Shown: positions 52,085 to 62,005, numbered from the stretch's first letter. The stretch is DNA of 64,000 nucleotides from Sporosarcina ureae (GCF_002101375.1 NZ_CP015207.1:2682001-2746000); one strand, 5' to 3'. Made by a program: numbers and translations. The notes: generated by a model from the sequence alone, not told the origin.

Positions 52085-52112
52085 ATTATAGTATAGAAAA
52101 AACTAAAATCAA
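52085..52112 (-). promoter_or_regulatory. Promoter of comK
   Basis: On the minus strand TTGATT and TATAAT are separated by 16 bp, about 40 bases before the comK ATG. No perfect ComK box (AAAA-N5-TTTT) was found. Confidence 0.5.
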
Positions 52113-52260
52113 CTATAATATTATAAAAAGAGTAAATATTCTATTAACGTGGTGGATTTTATCGATTAGTGATGGATAGGTGGTGGCACGATGTTGTAGG
52201 TGGACGCGTTTGGGAGGAAACCGCGGTGAGCCAATTCACATAGTAGTCATAAAATGAATT

Positions 52261-52304
52261 AAAAAACTGAAGACATGCCTACTATCGAAGGCGTGATCTT
52301 CAGT
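52261..52304 (-). terminator. Terminator of the M20 hydrolase gene
   Basis: ACTGAAGACATGCC pairs with GGCGTGATCTTCAGT; the A run at 52261-52266 is the T tract on the minus strand. Confidence 0.8.
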
Positions 52305-52317
52305 GTATGACTAAAAT

Positions 52318-53481
52318 TCAGTTCTGATACTCAATAGCCGCTGCACCTAATGTTTTAGCCGCAGCAATCATAGCCTTTTCATCAATGTCAAAACGTGGAT
52401 GGTGGTGAGGGTATGCATCTATCGGCCGAGCGCCTGTGAAGAAGAAAGTGCCCGGAACTTTTTCAAGATAGTAGGCGAAGTCTTCCCCACCCATTTGAGG
52501 TTGCATTTCTTCTACACCTTTTAATTCTGGAATAGATTCAGCAACAGCTTTTAGATAGTTCGTTTCATTTTCATGATTGACCACTGCTGGATATCCGCGG
52601 AAGTATTCTACAGTGATCTCACAATCGTGCGCCAAGGCTGTGCCTTCTGCTATACGCTTTATTTCTTGTTCCATTAGGTTGCGTATGTCATTGGTGAACG
52701 TGCGAACGGTTCCGCTTAGAACAGCTTGATCCGCGATGACGTTGAAGGCGTTTTCTGCCACGAATGAACCGACTGATAGAACAGCTGACTCGATAGGATC
52801 TGTACGTCTTGAGACGACTTGTTGTAAGTTCATCACTAGCTGTGAACCGATGACGATCGCGTCTTTCGTTTGATGTGGAGAAGCGCCGTGTCCGCCAGCT
52901 CCTTGAATTGTAATGTGGAATCGGTCCGCTGCAGCCATGATCGGGCCTGAAGCGTAACAGATGACACCTGATTCGAATAATGACCATAAGTGCGTGCCGA
53001 AAATGACATCGACACCTTCTAAACAGCCGTCTTCAATCATCGCGATCGCACCGCCTGGAGCCAATTCTTCCGCATGTTGATGGATAAATACATATTCTCC
53101 AGAAAGCTCATCGCGCATTTCATTCATTGCTTTTGCTAATTGAAGGAGCGTAGCAGTATGGCCATCGTGTCCACAAGCATGCATAACGCCAGGAACAGTG
53201 GATGCATATGGTGTTTCTTTTTGATCTTGAATAGGTAATGCGTCAAAGTCTGCCCGCAAAGCAACTGTTTTTCCTGGCTTCGCGCCTTTGACTCTTGCGA
53301 CGACACCATTGCCGCCTACTCCAGTACGTACTTCTATGCCAAGCTGTTTATAAAAGTCAGCGATATAGGCAGCGGTTTTCGTTTCTTTAAACGAAACTTC
53401 CGGGTTCATATGTAAATATCGGCGAATCTCTACCATATCGTCATAAGATTGTTCAAGTTTCTGGAATAATTGTTTTCTCAT
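52318..53481 (-). CDS. M20D-family amidohydrolase (N-acyl-amino-acid type)
   Basis: This is a 387-aa cytoplasmic metallopeptidase-like amidohydrolase. Metal-binding motifs MHACGHDGHTATLL (His, Asp/His) near residue 98, IHQHAEELAPGGA (catalytic Glu) near 135 and GGEDFAYYLEKVPG near 355 are present, and the dimerisation domain lies at about 180-290. Family members hydrolyse N-acetyl or N-acyl amino acids, amino-acid conjugates or diaminopimelate derivatives; the substrate cannot be set from sequence. GAGAGGGG precedes the ATG. It sits in the comK-hmoB neighbourhood but is separately terminated. Confidence 0.9.
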   Translation of the reverse strand: MRKQLFQKLEQSYDDMVEIRRYLHMNPEVSFKETKTAAYIADFYKQLGIEVRTGVGGNGVVARVKGAKPGKTVALRADFDALPIQDQKETPYASTVPGVMHACGHDGHTATLLQLAKAMNEMRDELSGEYVFIHQHAEELAPGGAIAMIEDGCLEGVDVIFGTHLWSLFESGVICYASGPIMAAADRFHITIQGAGGHGASPHQTKDAIVIGSQLVMNLQQVVSRRTDPIESAVLSVGSFVAENAFNVIADQAVLSGTVRTFTNDIRNLMEQEIKRIAEGTALAHDCEITVEYFRGYPAVVNHENETNYLKAVAESIPELKGVEEMQPQMGGEDFAYYLEKVPGTFFFTGARPIDAYPHHHPRFDIDEKAMIAAAKTLGAAAIEYQN

Positions 53482-53638
53482 TATAAAACCCCTCTCGAAT
53501 AGACAAATAAGTCAATCAGCTCATTCAGTATAGCAAGCAGCAAGCCACATCGCAAACTCATGTTTTGAAGTGTCGAGTAAATAAACTGAATGAATATAGT
53601 ATAAAAATGATAAGTTAGATCACTTTCCAATAAAAAGA

Positions 53639-53664
53639 AGGTCTGACGTCGAAACGTCAAACCT
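53639..53664 (-). terminator. Terminator overlapping the hmoB stop codon
   Basis: AGGTCTGACGT/ACGTCAAACCT stem; on the minus strand TCTTTTTATT follows. The stop codon at 53657-53659 is inside the stem. Confidence 0.8.
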
Positions 53665-54166
53665 CTTCAGTAGGGGTTTTATAATGAGTAGTGTATGGGG
53701 CGCTTGTGAAGATATGTTGTGTAGCACCACCCGCATCCTTGAATACCGTTTTATCGGATAACTGATTACCAGGGGAGTTATACCAAATCTCATACAACCG
53801 TCGATCTGTCCATTGCGTCAATAATGTATACGTATCAGAACCGATAGGGCGCAGTAAGCGGAATGCTACGAAACCTGGCATGTTTTGAAGATTTTCACCT
53901 AAGTGCTTGTACTGATGTTCGAAAATAGGTTTCCCTTCATCTGTCACCGCAACGTTATCCATTGCAAAGAATCCAGGCTCTGTCAGGTTACCGTAAGAAC
54001 CTACTACTTCAAACTTCCTTGGTGTTTGAAATATGCTTTTGCCATTCGTCTCATGAAGCAACAGCGTATTACCGCCACCGTTCATTAAAAGTATTGATTC
54101 GTCAGCGTGCTGATCTTTGATTTTCTCCATAAAACCCAGCGTTCCAGTTGTCATATAAATATTCAT
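53657..54166 (-). CDS. hmoB: Heme-degrading monooxygenase HmoB (YhgC-like)
   Basis: HmoB-type proteins are IsdG-like monooxygenases that open the heme ring and release iron. The 169-aa protein has a variable N-terminal half (ESILLMNGGGNTLLLHETNG) and a C-terminal ABM domain (about 68-160): FFAMDNVAVTDEGKPIFEHQYKHL, NMPGFVAFRLLRP and DTYTLLTQWTDRRLYEIWYNS. Similarity in layout to Bacillus subtilis HmoB is strong, and it is divergent from hemEHY as in that species. Confidence 0.88.
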   Translation of the reverse strand: MNIYMTTGTLGFMEKIKDQHADESILLMNGGGNTLLLHETNGKSIFQTPRKFEVVGSYGNLTEPGFFAMDNVAVTDEGKPIFEHQYKHLGENLQNMPGFVAFRLLRPIGSDTYTLLTQWTDRRLYEIWYNSPGNQLSDKTVFKDAGGATQHIFTSAPYTTHYKTPTEEV

Positions 54167-54458
54167 AGAAAATTCCTCCTTTGGCTAGTAACGATCGTCA
54201 GTGCTACGTTTTATTGAAAGCACTATTTACAGTGTATGATTCTACATGTAGTAATTCCCTTAAATCACCCGAATCAAACACTTATTGCAAGCAAGTTAGG
54301 AATGATTGTCTAAAGCATGGCAGAAATAGGAGTTGTCTTAGCACAAAATTATGACAAAGGCGCAATTCACTATACATTAACTTGTCAACGGTTTATCATG
54401 AGAACGTATATGAGTCACGTGGAAGAAATTAAAAATATGGAAAGAGGTATCTCTGAAT
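54167..54458. other. Intergenic region between hmoB and hemE
   Basis: About 290 bases contain the divergent promoter regions. Weak TTGTCA-type hexamers are present near 54383, but no clear operator is seen. Confidence 0.4.
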
Positions 54459-55502
54459 ATGTCAACTTTTAATGATACATTATTACGTGCTGCGAGAGGC
54501 GAGGAAATTGAACACACACCCGTTTGGTTCATGCGTCAAGCGGGACGTTCACAGCCCGAATATCTTAAAATCAAAGAGAAATACTCCTTGGAAGAAATTA
54601 CGCATCAGCCTGAACTATGTGCGTATGTAACAAAACTTCCAGTAGATCAATATGATGTAGATGCAGCCATTTTATATAAAGATATCGTTACACCACTTGT
54701 AGGGATCGGAGTAGATGTAAAGATTAAACCAGGCGTAGGCCCTGTTATCTCCAACCCGATTCGTTCTGCACAAGACATCGCTAACTTAGGGGAGTTTTCA
54801 GCAGAAGAGCAAGTTCCTTATGTTTTGGATACGATAAAAATGCTGACACAAGAGCAATTGAATGTTCCACTGATCGGTTTTGCAGGCGCACCGTTTACAC
54901 TTGCGAGCTATATGATCGAAGGCGGTCCTTCAAAGAGCTATAACCTGACAAAATCCTTCATGGTATCTGAGCCACAAGCTTGGTTCGCATTGATGGATAA
55001 ATTAGCTGATATGACGATTAGTTATATCCAAGCACAAGTTAACGCTGGCGTGAAAGCCGTGCAAATATTTGATTCATGGGTAGGCGCATTAAATGTTTCG
55101 GATTACCGAATCTTCATTAAACCTACTATGACTCGTATTTTCTCGGAACTACGTAAATTGAATGTTCCATTGATTACATTCGGAGTCGGCGCAAGTCACT
55201 TGGCGAATGAATGGCATGACCTACCAGTCGACGTGGTCGGACTGGATTGGCGCTTGTCTATAAAAGAAGCTGGTGAGCGCGGTATGACAAAACCAGTGCA
55301 AGGAAACTTGGATCCGTCCATGTTACTGGCAGACTGGTCAGTCATCGAAGAACGTGCAAAGCTTATTGTTGAACAAGGTGTAGAGCACGGTAGCCACATC
55401 TTCAACTTGGGCCATGGCGTATTCCCTCAAGTACAACCTGCAACATTGAAACGCTTAACAGCTTTCGTACATGAATATAGTAGAGAATTACGTTCGAAAT
55501 AA
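54459..55502 (+). CDS. hemE: Uroporphyrinogen decarboxylase
   Basis: HemE decarboxylates uroporphyrinogen III to coproporphyrinogen III in heme synthesis. The 347-aa protein has the signature [16 protein letters not shown] near residue 21, the catalytic Asp region [12 protein letters not shown] near 69, and [17 protein letters not shown] near 139. AAGAGGT precedes the ATG. It is followed by hemH with a 24-base gap, then hemY, as one operon. Confidence 0.97.
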   Translation: MSTFNDTLLRAARGEEIEHTPVWFMRQAGRSQPEYLKIKEKYSLEEITHQPELCAYVTKLPVDQYDVDAAILYKDIVTPLVGIGVDVKIKPGVGPVISNPIRSAQDIANLGEFSAEEQVPYVLDTIKMLTQEQLNVPLIGFAGAPFTLASYMIEGGPSKSYNLTKSFMVSEPQAWFALMDKLADMTISYIQAQVNAGVKAVQIFDSWVGALNVSDYRIFIKPTMTRIFSELRKLNVPLITFGVGASHLANEWHDLPVDVVGLDWRLSIKEAGERGMTKPVQGNLDPSMLLADWSVIEERAKLIVEQGVEHGSHIFNLGHGVFPQVQPATLKRLTAFVHEYSRELRSK

Positions 55503-55526
55503 TAATCCAATTACGAGGTGAATATG

Positions 55527-56462
55527 ATGACGAAAAAGAAAATGGGCTTACTCGTTATGGCGTACGGAACACCCAACTCCTATGACGATCTATTACCATA
55601 CTACACGCACATCCGTAGAGGCCGTCCGCCGGCTCCGGAACAACTAGAAGATCTTCGCAATCGCTATGAAGCAATCGGAGGCATATCACCACTTGCGCGG
55701 ATTACGGATGATCAAGCGGACGCACTAGGCGCACGTTTGAATGCTGTACAAAACGAAATGGAGTTTAAAGTATATGTAGGTCTGAAGCATATTGCGCCAT
55801 TCGTGGAAGATGCCATACAAGAAATGCATGAAGATGGCATTACCGAAGCAGTATCGATTGTATTGGCGCCACATTTCTCTACGTTTTCTGTTAAATCGTA
55901 CAACGGTCGCGCGAAAGAGGAAGCAGACAAGCACGGGATTACACTTACTTCCGTTGAAAGCTGGTACAAGCAACCGAAATTCATCGAGTACTGGGCGAAC
56001 CAATTGCGTCAAACGTATGATGCGATGGACGAGACAGAACGTGAGAAATCATGCTTGATCGTGTCAGCTCACTCATTGCCAGAAAAGATTCTGGCTAATG
56101 GTGATCCATATGCTGATCAGTTGAAAGAAACAGCAGAAATGATTACAGAAGCAGCAGGCGTTAAAACATACGCACTCGGTTGGCAAAGTGAAGGGCAAAC
56201 ACCTGATCCTTGGTTGGGGCCGGACGTACAAGATCTAACACGTGAACTGTTTGAAACAAATGGATATACATCATTCGTTTACACACCAGTTGGTTTCGTA
56301 TCGGATCACTTAGAAGTTCTATACGATAACGACTACGAGTGTAAAGTAGTATGTGACGAGATCGGCGCAGCGTACCACAGACCTGCCATGCCGAACACCG
56401 ATCCTTTATTCATTGATGCAATGGCGGATGCGGTAATGGATCAATTACACGCAATAAAATGA
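55527..56462 (+). CDS. hemH: Coproporphyrin III ferrochelatase
   Basis: This is a 311-aa Fe-chelatase (CpfC type), which in Gram-positive bacteria inserts Fe into coproporphyrin III. It has [16 protein letters not shown] at the N-terminus, [13 protein letters not shown] (conserved His near residue 81), [12 protein letters not shown] (catalytic His) and [22 protein letters not shown] (catalytic Glu). ATG 55527 is chosen because GAGGTG lies about 6 bases upstream; the ATG at 55524 is too close. Second gene of hemEHY. Confidence 0.95.
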   Translation: MTKKKMGLLVMAYGTPNSYDDLLPYYTHIRRGRPPAPEQLEDLRNRYEAIGGISPLARITDDQADALGARLNAVQNEMEFKVYVGLKHIAPFVEDAIQEMHEDGITEAVSIVLAPHFSTFSVKSYNGRAKEEADKHGITLTSVESWYKQPKFIEYWANQLRQTYDAMDETEREKSCLIVSAHSLPEKILANGDPYADQLKETAEMITEAAGVKTYALGWQSEGQTPDPWLGPDVQDLTRELFETNGYTSFVYTPVGFVSDHLEVLYDNDYECKVVCDEIGAAYHRPAMPNTDPLFIDAMADAVMDQLHAIK

Positions 56463-56490
56463 ACTCAAGTGGATCGGAGTGAAAAAGGAC

Positions 56491-57906
56491 ATGAGTGAAC
56501 GAAAAAAAGTAGTCATAATCGGCGGCGGAATCACGGGTCTCGCTGCAGCGTACTATATGCAAAAAGATGCCCGTGAACAAGGACTTCCCATAGATATCAT
56601 CATGATTGAAGCATCAACAAAACTAGGTGGAAAAATCCAAACAGTCCGTCGAGACGGCTATGTAATCGAACGCGGTCCCGACTCCTTTTTGATCCGTAAA
56701 AAAAGTGTAGACCAATTAGCGACTGACTTGGGGATAGAAAATCAACTTGTTCGAAACGCAACAGGGCAAGCGTATATTTTGTTGCATAATCAGATGCACA
56801 AAATCCCGGCAGGTGCTGTCATGGGTGTACCGACTGAAATCAAACCTTTCGTTACATCCGGTTTATTTAGTTTGAGTGGTAAAATACGCGCAGCCGGCGA
56901 CTTTGTATTACCACGTTCTGAAGTAACTGGAGATCAGTCGCTCGGTAAGTTTTTCCGCCGTCGCTTTGGCACAGAAGTGGTAGAAAATCTCATCGAGCCA
57001 TTATTGTCAGGCGTCTATGCCGGCGATATTGATCATATGAGCCTCGAGTCGACTTTTCCACAGTTTTATGAAGTGGAAAAAAATCATCGTAGCTTGATTT
57101 TGGGAATGAAGAAGACCACTCCTAAGCAACTACCGCAAAAGAATAGTCACAGTTCAAAGAAAATGGGCGCTTTCCATACATTTAGAAAAGGTCTAGATTC
57201 CTTGGTAGAAGCATTGGAAGAACAGCTGACGGATGTCAATGTTATGAAAGGTACGCGTGTCACCAACATCATGAAACAAGGCGACCGTGCTGTACTGGCA
57301 TTGAATGATCAACAGCAAATCGTAGCGGATGCAGTGATCTTGTCAACGAGCCACACCGTAGCGAGCCGTTTGTTCGAACCGCATGGTCTGTTGAAAGAAC
57401 TAGGAACGATTCCGATGACATCTGTCGCAACCGTAGCACTAGGTTACCCAAAAAGTGCGATGCAGAGCGATATTGATGGAACGGGTTTCTTAGTACCACG
57501 TAGCAGCAATCATTCCATTACAGCTTGTACGCTTGTCGACCGTAAATGGCCGACGACCACACCTGATGACAAAGTGATGGTGCGTGCATTCGTCGGACGC
57601 GTTGGGGAAGAAGCGATTGTCGATTTACCAGATGCTGAAATAGAAAAAATCGTTCGCAAAGACTTGGAAGAAATTCTCGAGCTTACAGGTGAACCGGATT
57701 TCTGTATCATCACACGCTGGAAAGAAGACCGACCGCAATACCGCGTTGGCCATAAAGAGAAAATTATACGTGCGCGAGAGGAAATGCAATCAGCGTTTCC
57801 GATGATCGAGCTTGCAGGTGCATCCTATAATGGAGTGGGTTTGCCTGACTGTATCGATCAAGGTGTCGCAGCAAAAGATCAAGTGCTAGCAAAGCTATTT
57901 ACGTAA
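56491..57906 (+). CDS. hemY: Coproporphyrinogen III oxidase (HemY/CgoX)
   Basis: This is an oxygen-dependent flavoprotein of 471 aa that oxidises coproporphyrinogen III to coproporphyrin III. The FAD-binding motif GGGITGLAAAYYM starts near residue 9, IMIEASTKLGGKI follows, and the C-terminal FAD site is GASYNGVGLPDCIDQG near 446. The family insert RGPDSFLIRKKS is present. ATG 56491 follows GGAG and AAAAAGG; the upstream GTG at 56479 overlaps that RBS. It completes the coproporphyrin-dependent heme pathway set (hemE, hemH, hemY); hemQ is not in the window. Confidence 0.95.
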   Translation: MSERKKVVIIGGGITGLAAAYYMQKDAREQGLPIDIIMIEASTKLGGKIQTVRRDGYVIERGPDSFLIRKKSVDQLATDLGIENQLVRNATGQAYILLHNQMHKIPAGAVMGVPTEIKPFVTSGLFSLSGKIRAAGDFVLPRSEVTGDQSLGKFFRRRFGTEVVENLIEPLLSGVYAGDIDHMSLESTFPQFYEVEKNHRSLILGMKKTTPKQLPQKNSHSSKKMGAFHTFRKGLDSLVEALEEQLTDVNVMKGTRVTNIMKQGDRAVLALNDQQQIVADAVILSTSHTVASRLFEPHGLLKELGTIPMTSVATVALGYPKSAMQSDIDGTGFLVPRSSNHSITACTLVDRKWPTTTPDDKVMVRAFVGRVGEEAIVDLPDAEIEKIVRKDLEEILELTGEPDFCIITRWKEDRPQYRVGHKEKIIRAREEMQSAFPMIELAGASYNGVGLPDCIDQGVAAKDQVLAKLFT

Positions 57907-57912
57907 TAGGAT

Positions 57913-57946
57913 AAAATCCGTACAACAAATGTTGTACGGATTTTTT
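57913..57946 (+). terminator. Terminator of hemEHY
   Basis: AAAATCCGTACAAC/GTTGTACGGATTTT stem with a 4-base loop and T tail. Confidence 0.9.
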
Positions 57947-57976
57947 ATGTTGTATAACAAGTAGATTTCAGTGGAA

Positions 57977-58027
57977 GGCGCAGTTCGTAAGGGGAATGGC
58001 GCAGTTTGGTTAGCATAATGCGCCAAC
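57977..58027 (+). repeat. 21-bp-periodic GGCGC array (array 3)
   Basis: GGCGCAGTT at 57977, GGCGCAGTT at 57998 and TGCGCCAACT at 58019 repeat at 21-bp steps. The core differs from arrays 1 and 2 (GAGCG), but period and location after a gene terminator are the same. Confidence 0.55.
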
Positions 58028-58050
58028 TGTTTTATGATGTTTTACGCATA

Positions 58051-58078
58051 AAAAAAGCGAATATAGGAATATTCGCCG
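58051..58078 (-). terminator. Terminator of the yhfH-like gene
   Basis: GCGAATAT/ATATTCGC stem (58057-58064 with 58069-58076); the A run at 58051-58056 is the T tract on the minus strand. Confidence 0.8.
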
Positions 58079-58090
58079 AATGAAAGTTTT

Positions 58091-58216
58091 TTATTTTACG
58101 TTGCAATGATTACATTGATTAGAGTAACACTCGTGCTGCTCTTCAATTTCAGTTCCACATGTCGCACAAACCTTCGCCGGCAAGTTCTTGAAAAATTCTA
58201 CGATGCTTTCTACCAT
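58091..58216 (-). CDS. yhfH: Small Cys-rich YhfH-family protein
   Basis: This is a 41-aa protein with six Cys and two His, including CATCGTE and ECYSNQCNHC, which looks like a small zinc ribbon. Similarity to the YhfH family and its place beside lplJ (yhfJ) support the name. AAGGGGATGG lies upstream of the ATG, and a minus-strand terminator follows. Function is unknown. Confidence 0.75.
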   Translation of the reverse strand: MVESIVEFFKNLPAKVCATCGTEIEEQHECYSNQCNHCNVK

Positions 58217-58424
58217 ATTTTATCCATCCCCTTTTTGTTTGTTGTATAACTCTTTGGCATATACACATTGTATTATAACAGATGCCGGAAGTCAACATTT
58301 CATTTATCTTTCTGTTAAAATGGATTCAGGCCCTTTGTGACGCGCTTTCGAGCTGTTTTGTCGGCTTTAATTGTGAGAATTAACAGAAAATAAATGCGAC
58401 AATTTTGTGAGGAGAGAAGAAACT

Positions 58425-59417
58425 ATGAAATTTATCGATAATCAAGGCATCACAGACCCACGTATTAACTTGGCTATTGAAGAATATGTACTCAACACGA
58501 TGGACGTAGACAAAGATTCGTATGTACTGTTCTACATCAATGAACCTTCTATCATTATCGGGAAAAACCAGAATACAGTAGAAGAAATCAATACGGAGTT
58601 TGTCGATCGTCAAGGCATTCACGTTGTACGTAGACTATCAGGTGGCGGTGCGGTCTATCATGATAAAGGAAACTTGAACTTCAGTTTCATCACGAAAGAC
58701 GATGGGGAGTCGTTCCGTAACTTTAAGAAGTTCACGGAGCCAGTAACAGAAGCGCTTGCGAAAATGGGTGTCAAAGCGGAATTGCTTGGACGTAACGATA
58801 TTTTGATCGATGGACGTAAAATTTCAGGAAACGCCCAATTTGCTACAAAGGACCGCATGTTTAGCCATGGGACGTTATTGTTTGATACAGATATGGAAGG
58901 TGTCGTGAATTCACTCAAAGTGAAGAAGGACAAAATTGAGTCAAAAGGGATCAAGTCGATTCGCAGTCGTGTCGCAAATATTTCAGAATTCTTGGAAGAG
59001 CCTATTTCAATTGAACAGTTTAGACAAGAAATTTTGAATTCGATGTTCGATGGCGAAGAAAATATTGAGTATCGCGTGTTGACGGATGAAGACTGGAAAA
59101 AAATTCATGAATTGTCTGCAGAGCGTTATGGCAACTGGGAGTGGAATTATGGGCGTTCACCGAAGTTCAACTTGCAACAGTCCAAACGTTTTCCTGTTGG
59201 CGGAATCGATGTCCGCTTGCAAGTAGAAAAAGGCAGTATAGAAAACGTCAATATCTATGGTGACTTTTTCGGTGTGGGCGAAGTCCAAGAAATCGAAAAT
59301 CGTTTAATCGGTGTGAAATATGAGCGCAAGGCGATCACAGAAGCGCTTGAATCTATGGACGTGGAGAAAATCCTTGGTGGGATTAAGCTAGAAGAGTTTG
59401 TAGATGTAATCTATTAA
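58425..59417 (+). CDS. lplJ: Lipoate-protein ligase LplJ
   Basis: LplJ activates and attaches scavenged lipoate to E2 and GcvH proteins. The 330-aa protein has NEPSIIIGKNQNTVEEIN near residue 43, the ATP-binding VVRRLSGGGAVYHDKGNLN near 72, NDILIDGRKISGNAQ near 125 (catalytic Lys), and a C-terminal accessory domain (about 240-330). ATG 58425 follows AGGAG by 10 bases; the upstream GTG at 58407 overlaps the RBS. Confidence 0.95.
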   Translation: MKFIDNQGITDPRINLAIEEYVLNTMDVDKDSYVLFYINEPSIIIGKNQNTVEEINTEFVDRQGIHVVRRLSGGGAVYHDKGNLNFSFITKDDGESFRNFKKFTEPVTEALAKMGVKAELLGRNDILIDGRKISGNAQFATKDRMFSHGTLLFDTDMEGVVNSLKVKKDKIESKGIKSIRSRVANISEFLEEPISIEQFRQEILNSMFDGEENIEYRVLTDEDWKKIHELSAERYGNWEWNYGRSPKFNLQQSKRFPVGGIDVRLQVEKGSIENVNIYGDFFGVGEVQEIENRLIGVKYERKAITEALESMDVEKILGGIKLEEFVDVIY

Positions 59418-59420
59418 GGA

Positions 59421-59453
59421 ACAGCGCATGTCTTGCGGGGCATGCGCTGTTTG
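59421..59453 (+). terminator. Terminator after lplJ
   Basis: ACAGCGCATG/CATGCGCTGT stem (59421-59430 with 59441-59450); the T tail is short. Confidence 0.65.
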
Positions 59454-59524
59454 TATATGAAGTTTGATTTATGTGTGCTGTAAAATACGCTATACTGAAC
59501 ATAAAGAGAAAGTGAGGGGTTACG

Positions 59525-60226
59525 GTGAAGCATCGAATATTTATTGTGGAAGATGATTTGAAAATTGCTCAATTGTTAGCGGGAACGCTTGAAAAATATC
59601 AATATGAAGTCGCGATCATACAGGACTTTGACCGAGTCGTGGAAGAATGCAACGCGTATAATCCACATCTAGTGCTTTTAGATATCAACTTGCCGATTTA
59701 TGACGGCTACTATTGGTGTCGTCAGTTACGACAGCATACGATGTGTCCGATTATTTTTATCTCGGCGCGCTCAGGTGATATGGATCAAGTGTTTGCGCTC
59801 GAAAATGGAGGCGATGATTTCATAACGAAGCCGTTCCATTATGAAATTGTATTAGCAAAAATTAAAAGTCATTTGCGTCGATCGTTTGGCGAATATTCCC
59901 CGAATCAATCGGAGCGCTTGATCGTATCGGGCGATTTGACGTTGTATATAGAACGGATGACGTTACAAAAAGGCAATGAAGAAATTCCACTTCAGAAGAA
60001 AGAATGTGTCATTCTGGAACTGTTGATGGGCGAGTCTCCGAAAGTGGTGTCACGTGAAAGGTTACTCGAAGAACTGTGGGATGATCAATCATTTGTTGAT
60101 GAAAATACGCTTAACGTTAATATGGCTCGAGTGCGCAAGAAATTGACCGATTATGACGTGCAATCTTGGATTGAAACAGTGCGCGGTGCGGGGTATCGTT
60201 TCATGCCGGAATCGGAAGCCAAATGA
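59525..60226 (+). CDS. bceR: OmpR-type response regulator, BceR-like
   Basis: This is a 233-aa response regulator that controls peptide-antibiotic resistance ABC transporters. The receiver domain has IVEDDLKIAQLL, phosphoacceptor Asp in LVLLDINLPIYDGY near residue 52 and Lys in FITKPFHYEI; the C-terminal winged helix covers about 128-230. The start is GTG 59525 with GAGGGG upstream. It overlaps the kinase gene by 4 bases (ATGA). The four-gene set follows the bceRSAB arrangement; a different Bce-type paralogue (PsdRSAB, YxdJKLM) cannot be excluded. Confidence 0.88.
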   Translation: MKHRIFIVEDDLKIAQLLAGTLEKYQYEVAIIQDFDRVVEECNAYNPHLVLLDINLPIYDGYYWCRQLRQHTMCPIIFISARSGDMDQVFALENGGDDFITKPFHYEIVLAKIKSHLRRSFGEYSPNQSERLIVSGDLTLYIERMTLQKGNEEIPLQKKECVILELLMGESPKVVSRERLLEELWDDQSFVDENTLNVNMARVRKKLTDYDVQSWIETVRGAGYRFMPESEAK

Positions 60227-61245
60227 AAGCATTCACACTATTCGTTAAAGAGCATGTACCGTTCATGCTGTTTCAAGTCGGGCTGGTGTCGTTCATTCTA
60301 CTGTTGTTTTGGCTAGACGGTTTCCGCAATCCGAACACAGCCATCTATTCGGTCGCGATGAGTATTTTACTTACGGCAGGCTATTTGGGAGCGAAATTCA
60401 TCATGCGGCGTACATATTATGCGAAGATCGTTGAAAAACCAAAGCAAATGGAAGATGCTTTGATACGGCATGTCATGACGGCCGAACATCGAATGACGAT
60501 GGAATTTACGCGCGAATTGTATCGCTTGTATCAACGTGAAGTACAGACTTTATATGACACACAAAACCGTCATTTGCATTTCATGAATCAATGGGTGCAT
60601 CAAATGAAAACACCCATTTCGGTCATTAATTTACTATTGCAAGAAGATACAGTGGACAAGAAGAGTATCGAGCAGGAAGTGGGACGCATCCAAAATGGAT
60701 TGGATATCGTCCTTGTCAATGCACGGCTTGAAACGTTTGAAGAAGATATGCAAATTGAACGGCTATTGTTGAGACAAGTGTTGCAAGAAGTGCTGAATGA
60801 AAATAAACGACTATTCATTACGAACGGTCTGTTTCCTGTGCTGAATGTGGAGGAACACTTAACCGTCGCGACTGATCGAAAGTGGATCAAGTTTATGCTC
60901 AATCAATTCATTACGAATGCTGTAAAATATACCTTTGAAAAAGGTAAGAAAATACATGTGAATGCAGTCCAGTTACAAGAAGGTCTGTGTCTTGAAATTG
61001 AGGATGAAGGAATCGGCATACCGGCATCGGACTTACACCGGGTAACGAAAGCTTTCTTCACGGGAGAAAACGGCAGATTGTCTGGAGAATCGACGGGCAT
61101 GGGATTATACATCGCATCCGAAGTTTGTGAGAAACTGGGTCACCAACTGACGATTTCCTCGAAACAAGGAGAAGGCACGACAATCGCATTATTATTTAAA
61201 GACGGAGAGGCGGGTGAACAATCAGATGACGCAACCGGTCGTTAA
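60223..61245 (+). CDS. bceS: Intramembrane-sensing histidine kinase, BceS-like
   Basis: This is a 340-aa sensor kinase with two N-terminal transmembrane segments (about 13-32 and 38-57) and almost no extracellular domain, typical of kinases that sense through their ABC transporter. Phospho-His is in FMNQWVHQMKTPISV near residue 127; HATPase motifs are FMLNQFITNAVKYT, EDEGIGIP and STGMGLYIASEV. The C-terminus overlaps the start of bceA by about 20 bases. Confidence 0.88.
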   Translation: MKAFTLFVKEHVPFMLFQVGLVSFILLLFWLDGFRNPNTAIYSVAMSILLTAGYLGAKFIMRRTYYAKIVEKPKQMEDALIRHVMTAEHRMTMEFTRELYRLYQREVQTLYDTQNRHLHFMNQWVHQMKTPISVINLLLQEDTVDKKSIEQEVGRIQNGLDIVLVNARLETFEEDMQIERLLLRQVLQEVLNENKRLFITNGLFPVLNVEEHLTVATDRKWIKFMLNQFITNAVKYTFEKGKKIHVNAVQLQEGLCLEIEDEGIGIPASDLHRVTKAFFTGENGRLSGESTGMGLYIASEVCEKLGHQLTISSKQGEGTTIALLFKDGEAGEQSDDATGR

Positions 61246-62005
61246 GATGGAAGATGTCACGAAGATCTATGAAGGAAAAGTAATACATCGTGCATTGAAT
61301 CAATTGGACTTCGATGTGCAAGAAGGGGAGTTCGTTGCGATCATGGGGCCGTCGGGGAGTGGTAAGACGACATTGTTAAACTTATTGATGGCCACCGATA
61401 TTCCGACGTATGGCAAGATTGTCATCGGAGGCGTGGAACCTGAAAAGCTCAGTCAAAACGATATTGCTTTATTCCGTAGACGACAAATTGGTTTTGTCTT
61501 TCAAGAAATCAATTTACTGCAAATGCTGACGGTGGAAGAAAATCTTGTATTACCGTTAACTCTTGATGGATTGCCCGTTGCAGAGATGAAGAAACGTGTA
61601 CAAGATATGGCGCAAAAGTTGAATTTGGAAGATATTTTGGAGCGGCGACCAGATGAACTATCGGGTGGACAAGCACAACGAACTGCGATAGGACGAGCGC
61701 TCATCCATCAACCGAGCATTGTGTTAGCGGACGAGCCGACAGGAAATCTTGATTCGAAATCCGCGAAAGATGTGCTTGAATTACTTGAACATATTAACCA
61801 GCATGAAAAGACGTCGATTATTATGGTGACGCATGACCCGATTGCTGCGAGTTATTGTGACCGCGTTCTGTTTATTAAAGATGGAGAGTTTTTCAATGAA
61901 ATTTATAAAGATGAACGCCGGCAAACATTTTTCCAGCGTATCTTGAATGTGTTGTCATTACTTGGAGGTAACGTGAATGACTTTTCGACAGTTCGCTTAC
62001 CGTAA
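61226..62005 (+). CDS. bceA: BceA-type ABC transporter ATP-binding protein
   Basis: This is a 259-aa ATPase of the MacB/Bce group. Walker A is GPSGSGKTTLL near residue 44, Q-loop in FVFQEINLLQ, ABC signature LSGGQAQRTAIGRAL near 146 and Walker B IVLADEPTGNLDS near 168. The start is uncertain: ATG 61226 gives a normal N-terminus (MTQPVVKMEDVTKIYEG), while GTG 61214 lies only 3 bases from GGAGAGG. It overlaps both neighbours. Confidence 0.9.
   Translation: MTQPVVKMEDVTKIYEGKVIHRALNQLDFDVQEGEFVAIMGPSGSGKTTLLNLLMATDIPTYGKIVIGGVEPEKLSQNDIALFRRRQIGFVFQEINLLQMLTVEENLVLPLTLDGLPVAEMKKRVQDMAQKLNLEDILERRPDELSGGQAQRTAIGRALIHQPSIVLADEPTGNLDSKSAKDVLELLEHINQHEKTSIIMVTHDPIAASYCDRVLFIKDGEFFNEIYKDERRQTFFQRILNVLSLLGGNVNDFSTVRLP

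Noticed and set aside
52085..52130. ComK autoregulation box
   Set aside because: A/T runs are present, but no AAAA-N5-TTTT pair with the needed spacing was found.
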